A DNA stretch of 64,000 nucleotides, from NCBI GenBank assembly GCA_017525505.1, contig JAFXSR010000024.1, forward strand, positions 20,129-84,128, in the 5' to 3' direction. Made by a program: the position numbers and the translations under genes. Below are positions 18,003 through 26,544 of the stretch, piece after piece (within the stretch, counting starts at the first letter, position 1; the number at the start of each line of letters is the position of its first letter). Source of the stretch: Bacteroidales bacterium. GTDB taxonomy: Bacteria > Bacteroidota > Bacteroidia > Bacteroidales > WCHB1-69. Under the pieces are notes generated by a model. That model was given only the letters and a program-made list of their open reading frames with translations. It did no database searches and was not told the origin of the DNA.

Positions 18003-19091
18003 TCACTTATTCTCATTTTCGGCTTTCTCCTCATCATCGGGGGCTTCTATAATATGTTTAAACTCATCTTTACGCTCTTTCCACTTGTTTCGGGCATATT
18101 GCTGCATATCTTCAAAACTGTCAGTCTCATCCACAATTTCCAATCCGAAGATGGATTCGATAATATCCTCCAAAGTGACAATACCCGTAAACGAGCCATA
18201 TTCATCCACAATCAGGGCAATATGTTCTTTTTCCTTCAGCAAAATCTCCCACAACTTGGTCAGGGTCTGTCCTTCTTCCGCCACCACAATCAGCCGCTTG
18301 ATATCCGACAGACGGGTATCGAACTTGTCGTTGGCCACGTTTTCGAGCACTTTCTGCCGGAGGACATAACCTGTGATATGGTCCTCATCATCGTCGGCAT
18401 ACACAGGAATACGGGCATAATGCAGGTAATCCTTGTTCTTATAGAACTCCGCCACTGTCATCTCCTCGGGGGCGACAGAGACCACCGTCTGCGGGGTCAT
18501 CACGTCCTCCACTTTCACAGATTCGAGTTTGACAATATTCTGGATAATCTTATTTTCAGAGACCTCGATTTCACCTTCTTCGGCGGCCATTTCCACCATA
18601 GCCGAGACTTCCTCGCGGCTCACTGCTGCCTCATGGTTCTTCTTGCCTATCACACGCATCAGCAACTTAGAAAGGAGCACAAAGGGATACATGATGACAA
18701 TGAGCACCCGCAGGAGTTTGGCCACCGGGATGCTGAGTTTGCGCCAATAGTTGGAACCTATGGTTTTCGGGATAATTTCGGATAAAACCAGGATCAAAAA
18801 TGTCAGGATAGCGGAGCCCAGACCGAGCCACTCATTGCCGAAAACTTTCACCACCTGGGCACCCACACCTGCGGCACCGATGGTATTGGCAATAGTATTC
18901 AACGACAAAATAGCGGCCAGTGGTTTATCGATATCTTCCTTATATTCCCGCAACAACCCGGCATTTTTCCGTCCTTCAGCCTCCAGCATATTGATATACG
19001 AGAGCGGCGTTGACAACAGCACAGACTCCATCAACGAGCAGAAAAACGAGACACCCAATGCCAAAAAAAGATAGAAAAATAATGTTCCCAT
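18003..19091 (-). CDS. CNNM/HlyC-family membrane protein (DUF21 plus CBS pair)
   Basis: A 362-residue protein with an N-terminal DUF21 domain of about four membrane segments (residues 1-165, including PKTIG) and two CBS domains (about 195-325). The C-terminal CorC_HlyC domain is missing; it ends in a charged tail (about 335-362). The family contains Mg2+ exporters and related cation transporters; exact transport is not shown. A -7 box (TATCTTTG, minus strand, 19112-19119) lies 20 bp upstream. It could be the first gene of the unit that continues into hutU. Confidence 0.85.
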   Translation of the reverse strand: MGTLFFYLFLALGVSFFCSLMESVLLSTPLSYINMLEAEGRKNAGLLREYKEDIDKPLAAILSLNTIANTIGAAGVGAQVVKVFGNEWLGLGSAILTFLILVLSEIIPKTIGSNYWRKLSIPVAKLLRVLIVIMYPFVLLSKLLMRVIGKKNHEAAVSREEVSAMVEMAAEEGEIEVSENKIIQNIVKLESVKVEDVMTPQTVVSVAPEEMTVAEFYKNKDYLHYARIPVYADDDEDHITGYVLRQKVLENVANDKFDTRLSDIKRLIVVAEEGQTLTKLWEILLKEKEHIALIVDEYGSFTGIVTLEDIIESIFGLEIVDETDSFEDMQQYARNKWKERKDEFKHIIEAPDDEEKAENENK

Positions 19092-19166
19092 TTCTATATT
19101 TAAAATTGTGGCAAAGATACGGAAATTTTCAATGCGTCTAACGCTAAAAGCTATGGATTTTTTTCA

Positions 19167-19196
19167 TTGCGGATATTGTTTTTTTTTGTATCTTTG
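19167..19196 (+). promoter_or_regulatory. promoter of kamA
   Basis: TTG (19167-19169), a 19-bp spacer and TATCTTTG (19189-19196) match the Bacteroidetes consensus. The predicted transcript starts near 19203, so the 9-bp repeat array at 19207-19269 would be the first part of the kamA leader. Confidence 0.65.
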
Positions 19197-19206
19197 CACG
19201 CTTAAT

Positions 19207-19269
19207 GAGGTTAGTGAGGTTAGTGAGGTTAGTGAGGTTAGTAGGGTTAGTGAGGTTAGTAGGGTTAGA
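19207..19269. repeat. seven tandem 9-bp units (GAGGTTAGT)
   Basis: Seven consecutive 9-bp units: GAGGTTAGT (five) interspersed with AGGGTTAGT/A (two). It lies immediately downstream of the predicted kamA transcription start, inside the 5' leader. Confidence 0.9.
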
Positions 19270-19294
19270 TGGTTAGAACTGAAAATTTAAAATT

Positions 19295-19318
19295 GGCACA
19301 TTAGCACATTGGCACATC
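19295..19318. repeat. three tandem 8-bp units (GGCACATT type)
   Basis: GGCACATT, AGCACATT and GGCACATC in direct succession in the kamA leader. A related two-unit copy stands at 20711-20726 before kdsD. Confidence 0.7.
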
Positions 19319-19364
19319 GTATTGACAAACAAAATAACAACAAATAACAATTAATCCAAAAATA

Positions 19365-20609
19365 ATGGCAAGCAGAAGAAAAGAAATGTTCCCGAACGTC
19401 ACTGACGAACAGTGGAACGACTGGAAATGGCAGGTGAAAAACCGCATTGAAACCTTAGACGAATTAAAGAAATATATCGACTTGACTCCTGAAGAGGAAG
19501 AAGGTGTGGCACAGTCGCTCAAGACTTTGCGTATGGCTATCACGCCTTACTACCTGAGCTTGATTGATCCCAACGACCGTCACTGTCCGGTACGCCGTCA
19601 GGCCATCCCGACCATCGCCGAAACGCACCAGTCACCCGCCGACCTGCTCGACCCATTGCACGAGGACGAGGACTCCCCCGTTCCTGGTCTCACCCACCGC
19701 TACCCCGACAGAGTGCTGTTCCTGATCACTGACATGTGCTCCATGTACTGCCGCCACTGCACCCGCCGCAGATTCGCCGGCCAAAACGACTGCGAATCTC
19801 CCTCGGAAAGAATCCAGAAAGCCATCGATTATATCGCCCGCACCCCGCAGGTTCGCGACGTACTGCTGTCCGGCGGCGACGCCCTCATGGTAAGCGACCG
19901 CATGTTGGAGTCTATCATCCAGCGTCTGCGCGCCATCCCTCATGTTGAGATTATCCGTCTGGGCACCCGTACCCCCGTGGTTTGCCCGCAGCGTATCACC
20001 GACGATCTGGTCAATATGCTGAAAAAATACCATCCCATTTGGCTGAACACCCACTTCAACCATCCGAACGAAGTGACCGAAGAGTCAGCTGCCGCCTGCG
20101 CCAAACTGGCCAACGCCGGTATTCCGCTGGGCAACCAGTCCGTGCTGCTGCGCGGTGTGAACGACTGCCCCTACGTGATGAAGAAGCTGGTACAGGAACT
20201 CGTCAAAATGCGCGTGCGTCCGTACTATATCTATCAGTGCGACCTGTCCATGGGTCTGGAACATTTCCGCACCCCGGTCTCCAAGGGTATCGAAATCATC
20301 GAGTTCCTCCGCGGACATACTTCCGGCTACGCTGTTCCCACTTTCGTAGTGGACGCTCCCGGTGGTGGCGGCAAGACCCCTGTGATGCCGAACTACGTCA
20401 TCTCCCAGAGTCCGCATAAGGTCATCCTCCGTAACTTCGAGGGTGTGATCACCACCTACACCGAACCCAGAGAATATCACGAAGAGTGCCAGTGCCCCGA
20501 ATGCCAAGCCGAGAAACACCACACCGAAGGTGTTGCCTCCTTGCTGGCCGGCAACCAGATGGCATTGGAACCGATGGATTTGGACAGAAAGAAAAGACAT
20601 AGAAAATAG
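19365..20609 (+). CDS. kamA: L-lysine 2,3-aminomutase
   Basis: A 414-residue radical-SAM, PLP-dependent enzyme that converts L-lysine to L-beta-lysine, the first step of lysine fermentation. The cluster cysteines CxxxCxxC are at 125, 129 and 132, the PLP lysine at 337 (GGGGKTP) and zinc-ligand cysteines at 375, 377 and 380 (CQCPEC). These positions equal those of the Clostridium subterminale enzyme. No kamDE, kdd, kce or kal genes lie nearby. The leader is long (about 160 nt) and carries two short-repeat arrays. Confidence 0.95.
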   Translation: MASRRKEMFPNVTDEQWNDWKWQVKNRIETLDELKKYIDLTPEEEEGVAQSLKTLRMAITPYYLSLIDPNDRHCPVRRQAIPTIAETHQSPADLLDPLHEDEDSPVPGLTHRYPDRVLFLITDMCSMYCRHCTRRRFAGQNDCESPSERIQKAIDYIARTPQVRDVLLSGGDALMVSDRMLESIIQRLRAIPHVEIIRLGTRTPVVCPQRITDDLVNMLKKYHPIWLNTHFNHPNEVTEESAAACAKLANAGIPLGNQSVLLRGVNDCPYVMKKLVQELVKMRVRPYYIYQCDLSMGLEHFRTPVSKGIEIIEFLRGHTSGYAVPTFVVDAPGGGGKTPVMPNYVISQSPHKVILRNFEGVITTYTEPREYHEECQCPECQAEKHHTEGVASLLAGNQMALEPMDLDRKKRHRK

Positions 20610-20628
20610 GTTACAGAGAATAGTTTAC

Positions 20629-20686
20629 AGGGGATTAGAATTCAAAATCCAATTTTAACTCACCTCGAGCAAAGTGAGAATCCCCT
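20629..20686. promoter_or_regulatory. nested hairpin between kamA and kdsD
   Basis: AGGGGATT (20629-20636) pairs with AATCCCCT (20679-20686), and directly inside it CTCAC (20659-20663) pairs with GTGAG (20674-20678) around a CTCGAG-containing loop. There is no T-tract, so it does not look like a standard terminator. Confidence 0.45.
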
Positions 20687-20747
20687 TAAACACTAATCAC
20701 AAAAACAACTGGCACATTTGCACATTGTTGACAGGCACACTTAAAAC

Positions 20748-21710
20748 ATGAACAACAACATCATCGAAAACGCCAAAAGAGTTCTCCAAATGGAGTCGAA
20801 GTCCGTGCTGGACCTCCAGCAGTACCTCGATGATGACTTTGTGCGCTGTCTCGAGGTGATTATGCAATCCAAAGGACGCGTGGTGGTTACCGGCATTGGC
20901 AAAAGCGCCATCATCGCCCAGAAGATTGTGGCCACCTTCAACTCAACGGGCACGCCGGCAGTGTATATGCACGCCGCCGATGCCTTCCATGGCGACCTGG
21001 GCATTATCCAGCCCGACGATGTGGTAATTGCCATCTCCAAGAGCGGCAACACCCCCGAGATTTCTGTGCTGATACCCTTCCTCAAGCAAAGCGGCACCCC
21101 GCTCATCGCCTTGGTGGGCAACACCCAGTCGTTCCTGGCCAACGAAGCCGACTATGTGCTCAACTGCACCGTCGATAAGGAGGCCTGCCCCAACAACCTG
21201 GCCCCCACCTGCAGTTCCACGGCACAGCTGGCCATGGGCGACGCCATCGCCAGCTGTCTCATCGAACTCCGGGGGTTCTCCTCCAACGACTTTGCCAAGT
21301 TCCACCCCGGTGGCATCTTGGGCAAACGACTCTATCTGAAAGTAGCTGACTTATACAAGTTCAACGACGTTCCCCTCGTTCATCCTGATGCGGCAATGCC
21401 TCAGGTAATCCTGGAAATCTCTGGCAAGTGTCTGGGAGTGACCGCTGTGACTGTTGACAAAAAAGTAGTGGGAGCCATCACTGACGGCGACCTGCGACGT
21501 ATGCTGGAAAAAAATCCTGACTACGCCCAACTGACCGCCCGCGACGTGATGACCTCCAACCCCAAAACCATCAACGTGAACAGCCTCGCCCTTGACGCAC
21601 TCAACCTGATGAAGCAGAAAAACATCACCAACCTGTTTGTGGTGAACGATGCCAACGAATATATGGGGGTTATCCATATCCATGATTTAATTCGGGAGGG
21701 AATTTTTTAA
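20748..21710 (+). CDS. kdsD: D-arabinose-5-phosphate isomerase
   Basis: A 320-residue enzyme that makes arabinose-5-phosphate from ribulose-5-phosphate for Kdo and lipopolysaccharide synthesis. The SIS domain (about 35-170) has VTGIGKSAIIAQK and ISKSGNTPE, followed by two CBS domains (about 200-320). The length is normal. atpH follows after 20 bp, so the ATP synthase genes may be read from the same transcript. Confidence 0.93.
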   Translation: MNNNIIENAKRVLQMESKSVLDLQQYLDDDFVRCLEVIMQSKGRVVVTGIGKSAIIAQKIVATFNSTGTPAVYMHAADAFHGDLGIIQPDDVVIAISKSGNTPEISVLIPFLKQSGTPLIALVGNTQSFLANEADYVLNCTVDKEACPNNLAPTCSSTAQLAMGDAIASCLIELRGFSSNDFAKFHPGGILGKRLYLKVADLYKFNDVPLVHPDAAMPQVILEISGKCLGVTAVTVDKKVVGAITDGDLRRMLEKNPDYAQLTARDVMTSNPKTINVNSLALDALNLMKQKNITNLFVVNDANEYMGVIHIHDLIREGIF

Positions 21711-21730
21711 AACCGACTATCACACACACT

Positions 21731-22288
21731 ATGAAAAGCACCAAATTAGCAAGCCGATATGCCAAAGCATTATTCGAACTCGCCCAACAGAGGGGAGAAC
21801 TTGAAACTGTGAATCAGGACTTGGCATTGGTAAAAAGCGTCATCAAAGAAAATCGGGATTTCAGAGGGGTCATCGAAAGCCCTATCATATTCCCCGACAA
21901 GAAATACAGCATCTTCAAGGGGGTCTTCAACGGCAAACTCAGTGACACCTCTTTCGGTTTCCTTTCCCTGATTATCAGGAAGAAAAGAGAACCCGCTCTC
22001 GGCACCATTTGCGACGAATTCCTGGCATTGTACAATAAACACCACAATATCAGGATTGCTCATGTCCTCACCGCTGTGCCCATCAAGCCTGAATTGACGG
22101 AAATCCTGCGGCATTTGCTGGAAGAAGACTTACATTCCACCATCCAGATTACTACCACCGTGGATGAGAGAATTATCGGTGGCCTCATGGTTGAGATTGA
22201 CGGCTATCTGTATGATGCGAGCCTCCTGACAAGAATCAACAGGCTCAGGGCTGAATTCTCGCACAATGTTTATCAGGCAGCGTTCTAA
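21731..22288 (+). CDS. atpH: F1Fo ATP synthase delta subunit
   Basis: A 185-residue delta (OSCP) subunit, the peripheral-stalk link of F1. The N-terminal helical domain begins SRYAKALFELAQ, and the C-terminal part contains TTTVDERIIGGLMVEIDGYLYDAS, the conserved OSCP signature. It is first of atpH-atpA-atpG. The b, c, a, beta and epsilon genes are not in the window, unlike the continuous Bacteroides order. Confidence 0.93.
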   Translation: MKSTKLASRYAKALFELAQQRGELETVNQDLALVKSVIKENRDFRGVIESPIIFPDKKYSIFKGVFNGKLSDTSFGFLSLIIRKKREPALGTICDEFLALYNKHHNIRIAHVLTAVPIKPELTEILRHLLEEDLHSTIQITTTVDERIIGGLMVEIDGYLYDASLLTRINRLRAEFSHNVYQAAF

Positions 22289-22414
22289 ACAATTTACAAT
22301 TTACGATTAAAAGTTAATAATTGATGATTGACAATTAAGAACTAATACTCAACCTTACTAATAGACCTCACCATTACTTTTACGACCTTAAGACTATAAA
22401 TAAAACACAATATT

Positions 22415-24007
22415 ATGGCAGAAATTAAACCATCAGAAGTAACCGCGATTTTGCGGGAACAACTTCAAAACTTCGAGGTCAAAGCCCAATTGGAGGAAAT
22501 CGGCACCGTATTGGTAGTAGGCGACGGAATTGCGCGTGTTTACGGGCTCTTCAATGCCTGCTCTGGCGAGCTGGTGACCTTTTTAACCCAGGAGGGACAA
22601 TCCATCACGGGCATTGTACAGAACCTGGAAGAGGACAACGTGGGTGTTGTGCTCCTCGGCGACTCCAAAAAACTTAACGAAGGTGACGTTTGCAAACGTA
22701 CCGGCAAGATTGCCTCTATCAATGTGGGCGAAGGTCTGCTGGGCCGTGTCATCAACACTTTGGGCGAGCCCATCGACGGCAAAGGCAATATAGAAGGCAA
22801 ACTGTATGAGATGCCCATCGACCGAAAGGCACCTGGTGTTATCTTCCGCCAGCCTGTCAAGGAACCGCTCCAGACTGGTATCAAGGCTATCGACGCCATG
22901 ATTCCCATCGGCCGCGGCCAGCGTGAGCTGATCATCGGTGACCGCCAGACGGGTAAAACCGCTATTGCCATCGATACCATACTCAATCAGAAGGAATTTT
23001 ACGACAAAGGAGAACCCATCTACTGTATCTATGTGGCTGTTGGCCAGAAGGGTTCATCAGTAGCTGCCATCGTGAAAACGCTGACAGAGAGAGGTGCCAT
23101 GCCCTATACGGTTGTGGTTACCGCTACCGCCTCCGACCCCGCCGCCATGCAGTTCTACGCACCGTTTGCCGGAGCCGCCATCGGCGAGTACTTCAGAGAC
23201 ACCGGCCGTCCTGCCCTCATCATTTACGACGATTTATCAAAGCAGGCTGTGGCTTACCGTGAAGTCTCCTTGCTACTCCGTCGTCCGCCTGGACGTGAAG
23301 CCTACCCCGGCGACGTGTTCTACTTGCACTCAAGACTGCTGGAGAGAGCCGCCAAAATCATCGAGTCGGATGAGATTGCAGCCAAGATGAACGACCTTCC
23401 GGAAAGCATCAAGCCCATCGTCAAGGGTGGTGGCTCATTGACCGCTCTGCCCATCATCGAAACCCAGGCAGGTGACGTGTCGGCCTACATCCCGACCAAT
23501 GTCATCTCCATCACCGATGGTCAGATCTTCCTGGAAACCGGCTTGTTCAACTCTGGTGTGCGTCCCGCTATCAATGTGGGTGTGTCAGTGTCCCGTGTCG
23601 GTGGTAACGCCCAAATCAAATCCATGAAGAAGGTTGCCGGTACGCTGAAACTCGACCAAGCCCAGTTCCGCGAATTGGAGTCCTTCTCGAAATTCGGCTC
23701 CGATGTGGACCAAGCCACGCAGAATGTACTGGACAAGGGAGCCCGAAACGTCGAGATTCTAAAACAGCCCCAGTACTCGCCTCTCAAAGTGGAAGAGCAG
23801 ATTGCCATCATCTTCTGCGGTGTGAAAGGACTGCTGCAGAAAGTGCCCACCAACCGTATCAGAAACTTCGAAACTGAATATCTGCAAACCATGCGCGAAA
23901 GTCATCAGGATGTTTTGGAAACCTTGAAAAACGGCAAGATCGACGACAGCATCATGCAAAAGTTGGAGGAGGTCTGCAAGGAAGTTTGTAGAAAATACGA
24001 GAAATAA
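22415..24007 (+). CDS. atpA: F1Fo ATP synthase alpha subunit
   Basis: A 530-residue F1 alpha subunit. The Walker A loop GDRQTGKT is at residues 175-182, and the C-terminal [14 protein letters not shown] segment carries the conserved Arg at the catalytic interface. The length is normal. The 126-bp gap before it holds low-complexity 7-bp repeats; atpG follows 3 bp after the stop. Confidence 0.97.
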   Translation: MAEIKPSEVTAILREQLQNFEVKAQLEEIGTVLVVGDGIARVYGLFNACSGELVTFLTQEGQSITGIVQNLEEDNVGVVLLGDSKKLNEGDVCKRTGKIASINVGEGLLGRVINTLGEPIDGKGNIEGKLYEMPIDRKAPGVIFRQPVKEPLQTGIKAIDAMIPIGRGQRELIIGDRQTGKTAIAIDTILNQKEFYDKGEPIYCIYVAVGQKGSSVAAIVKTLTERGAMPYTVVVTATASDPAAMQFYAPFAGAAIGEYFRDTGRPALIIYDDLSKQAVAYREVSLLLRRPPGREAYPGDVFYLHSRLLERAAKIIESDEIAAKMNDLPESIKPIVKGGGSLTALPIIETQAGDVSAYIPTNVISITDGQIFLETGLFNSGVRPAINVGVSVSRVGGNAQIKSMKKVAGTLKLDQAQFRELESFSKFGSDVDQATQNVLDKGARNVEILKQPQYSPLKVEEQIAIIFCGVKGLLQKVPTNRIRNFETEYLQTMRESHQDVLETLKNGKIDDSIMQKLEEVCKEVCRKYEK

Positions 24008-24010
24008 CCT

Positions 24011-24892
24011 ATGGGAAATCTAAAAGAAATACGAACCCGCATCTCTTCTATCGAGTCCACCGAGAAGATCACCAGTGCCATGAAGTTGGTGTCGGCAGCC
24101 AAGTTCCGCCGCTCGCAACAGGCTATCATTGCCCTGCGTCCGTACTCCAACAAACTGAGTGAGATCATGCGGAGTATCGGCGATGCCGCCGACAGCGTCG
24201 AGGATATGCCCCTGTTCGCCCAACGTAACCCTGAGAAAGTGGTGGTCATCGCCATCACCTCCAACAAAGGATTATGCGGCAGTTTTAACTCTTCCGTCAT
24301 CAAGGAGACCAACCGTCTGATACAAGACCGTTATGCCAAACAAATGCAAAACGACCAGATACAACTCGTTTGCTTGGGCAAAAAAGGCAGGGACACACTC
24401 GGCAAGAACTATCCACTGATGCTTTCCAGCGAGACATTGCTCGACAAACCCGAATTTACCGAAGTTGCCGCCATCGCCGAAGATTTAATGGACAAGTTCG
24501 CAAAAAAGGAAATCGACCGGGTGGAGGTGGTTTATAACCAGTTCGTGAACGCAGCTACCCAAAAAGTTACGGTAGAACAGTTTCTGCCGGTAGCTCCGCC
24601 ACAGAAAGCCGAAGGAGAAAGCCGCATGAAAAACGACTTCATCTTCGAGCCCTCGAAAGAAGAGCTGTTCAAAACCCTGACTCCCAGAATCCTTAAACTC
24701 CAATTGTTCAAAATGCTCATCGACTCCATCGCCTCAGAGCACGGTGCCCGTATGACTTCCATGTCGAAGGCTACCGACAACGCCAACGAGATGCTGAAAG
24801 AACTGCGCCTGAAATACAACAACGCTCGTCAATCTTCCATTACCAATGAGCTGATTGAGATTGTGAGCGGTGCCGATGCATTGAACAACTAA
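24011..24892 (+). CDS. atpG: F1Fo ATP synthase gamma subunit
   Basis: A 293-residue central-stalk subunit. The N-terminal helix (EIRTRISSIESTEKITSAMK) and the C-terminal helix (SEHGARMTSMSKATDNA) that form the rotor coiled coil are both present, as is the GLCGSFN segment. The gene ends the HAG block, and a clear intrinsic terminator lies 20 bp downstream. Confidence 0.96.
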   Translation: MGNLKEIRTRISSIESTEKITSAMKLVSAAKFRRSQQAIIALRPYSNKLSEIMRSIGDAADSVEDMPLFAQRNPEKVVVIAITSNKGLCGSFNSSVIKETNRLIQDRYAKQMQNDQIQLVCLGKKGRDTLGKNYPLMLSSETLLDKPEFTEVAAIAEDLMDKFAKKEIDRVEVVYNQFVNAATQKVTVEQFLPVAPPQKAEGESRMKNDFIFEPSKEELFKTLTPRILKLQLFKMLIDSIASEHGARMTSMSKATDNANEMLKELRLKYNNARQSSITNELIEIVSGADALNN

Positions 24893-24912
24893 AACAATAA
24901 CCTCGATATGCT

Positions 24913-24946
24913 ATAAGTCGGGACAAACCTCCCGGCTTATTTTTAT
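24913..24946 (+). terminator. intrinsic terminator after atpG
   Basis: An 11-bp stem ATAAGTCGGGA (24913-24923) / TCCCGGCTTAT (24930-24940) with one G-T pair, a 6-nt loop and a following TTTTTAT run. Confidence 0.85.
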
Positions 24947-24973
24947 ATATACTTATACTTATATTCTAAGACA

Positions 24974-26500
24974 ATGGGGATTATCATCCGACAAAGTATC
25001 AAGGGGACCATTGCCAACTACATTGGCATCGTCATTGGCTTTGTCACCACCTTTTTCGTACTCACCAAATATCTCAGCACCGAGGAGGTAGGTTTGACAC
25101 GCGCATTGCTGGACATCGCCATCCTGTTTTCAGGACTGGCACAGTTAGGCACCACCGCCTCCATGATGCGCTTCTATCCTTACTTCAAAGATGAAGAGCA
25201 CAAAGACCATGGTGTCTTCTTCTGGAGCATTGTCATTCCTTTCATTGGCTTCTTTATCTTCCTCACTGTCTTTCTTTTATGCAAAGAATGGATTATCAGC
25301 AAGTACATCGACAACGCCCCTTTGCTGGTCAACTACTACTACTTTATCATCCCCTTGGCATTCTTCATGCTCTACATGTCGGTGTTTGAAATCAACTCCA
25401 ACGTGCTGATGCGCATCACCATACCCAAATTCATTCGTGAAGTGGTGGTGAGGGTCTCTTTGCTGATAGGCTACCTGCTTTTCGGCTTTCATTACATCAG
25501 CCTTGACGGTTTGGTAATATGGTTTTGTGCCACCTATGGTTTGGCCACCTTACTGAATATCATTTATTTATTAAGTCTGAAAAGAATCTCTTTCAAACCG
25601 GATTGGGCTCATCTCACACCAAGATTGAAGAAAGATTTTGCCCTTTATACCCTTTTTCTGATCACAGCGGCTTTGGCCGGCAACATCACCCCCACACTGA
25701 GCACCTTGTTTGTATCGGCGAAAATGGGACTGGCATACATGGGCATTTACGCCATTGCCACCTACATCGCCACACTGGTGGAGATCCCTTACCGCTCGTT
25801 GGGAGCCATCACCCAGCCGAGGATCGCCCAGGCCATGAAGGACAACGACATTGCCGCCGCCGAAATGTTTTGCAAGAAAGTGTCTCTACACCAGCTATTG
25901 GCAGGAGCTTTCATATTTGTGATGATATGGATGAATATTGATTTGATCTTTCAGATTTTGCCCAACGGAAACAAGTATGTCGAGGGCAAGTGGGTGGTGT
26001 TCATTCTGGCATGTTCACGTCTTTTCATCTCCACTTTCGGTGTCGGCACTTCCGTACTTGGTTATTCCAAGTATTACTACATGTCACTAATATTCACAGC
26101 ATTACTCACCATCAGCGCCATTATGCTCAATATTTATCTGATACCTGTTTTCGGCATGAATGGCTCTGCATTGTCTAATTTGATTTCATACACCATCTAT
26201 ATTTCTCTATTGCTGATACTTATTAAATGGAAAATCGGCACCAATCCGCTCTCATGGGCTCAACTCAAGGTCACTTTGATTATCGCGAGTATCTTTCTCC
26301 TCAACATCGCATGGATTCACACCTTGTATCCGCTGTTCGACAGGCTCCCTTTCAATCCCAAAATCAACGCAATCATCGATGGCACTGTCAAAACCCTGGT
26401 ATTGGGGGGCGCTGGCGTTGCCGCCATCTATTACTGGAAAGTTTCGGCAGAGGTAAACCACATCACACAACAGGTTTGGAATAAAATCAAAAAAAGATAA
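24974..26500 (+). CDS. MOP-superfamily polysaccharide flippase (Wzx-like)
   Basis: A 508-residue integral membrane protein with about 14 hydrophobic segments. The start GIIIRQSIKGTIANYIGIVIGF and the next segment with YLSTEEVGLTRALLD are typical of polysaccharide biosynthesis/Wzx-type exporters, which flip lipid-linked sugars across the inner membrane. The exact substrate is unknown, and there is no glycosyltransferase neighbour. It follows the atpG terminator. The SulP gene starts 44 bp downstream. Confidence 0.85.
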   Translation: MGIIIRQSIKGTIANYIGIVIGFVTTFFVLTKYLSTEEVGLTRALLDIAILFSGLAQLGTTASMMRFYPYFKDEEHKDHGVFFWSIVIPFIGFFIFLTVFLLCKEWIISKYIDNAPLLVNYYYFIIPLAFFMLYMSVFEINSNVLMRITIPKFIREVVVRVSLLIGYLLFGFHYISLDGLVIWFCATYGLATLLNIIYLLSLKRISFKPDWAHLTPRLKKDFALYTLFLITAALAGNITPTLSTLFVSAKMGLAYMGIYAIATYIATLVEIPYRSLGAITQPRIAQAMKDNDIAAAEMFCKKVSLHQLLAGAFIFVMIWMNIDLIFQILPNGNKYVEGKWVVFILACSRLFISTFGVGTSVLGYSKYYYMSLIFTALLTISAIMLNIYLIPVFGMNGSALSNLISYTIYISLLLILIKWKIGTNPLSWAQLKVTLIIASIFLLNIAWIHTLYPLFDRLPFNPKINAIIDGTVKTLVLGGAGVAAIYYWKVSAEVNHITQQVWNKIKKR

Positions 26501-26544
26501 ATTACTGATTGACAAATAACAAAACAAAAAAAGAGCATAAAAAC

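Noticed and set aside
15966..20609. hutU and kamA as one amino acid fermentation cluster
   Set aside because: They are on opposite strands with a CNNM gene and separate promoters between them, and none of the partner genes of either pathway is present.
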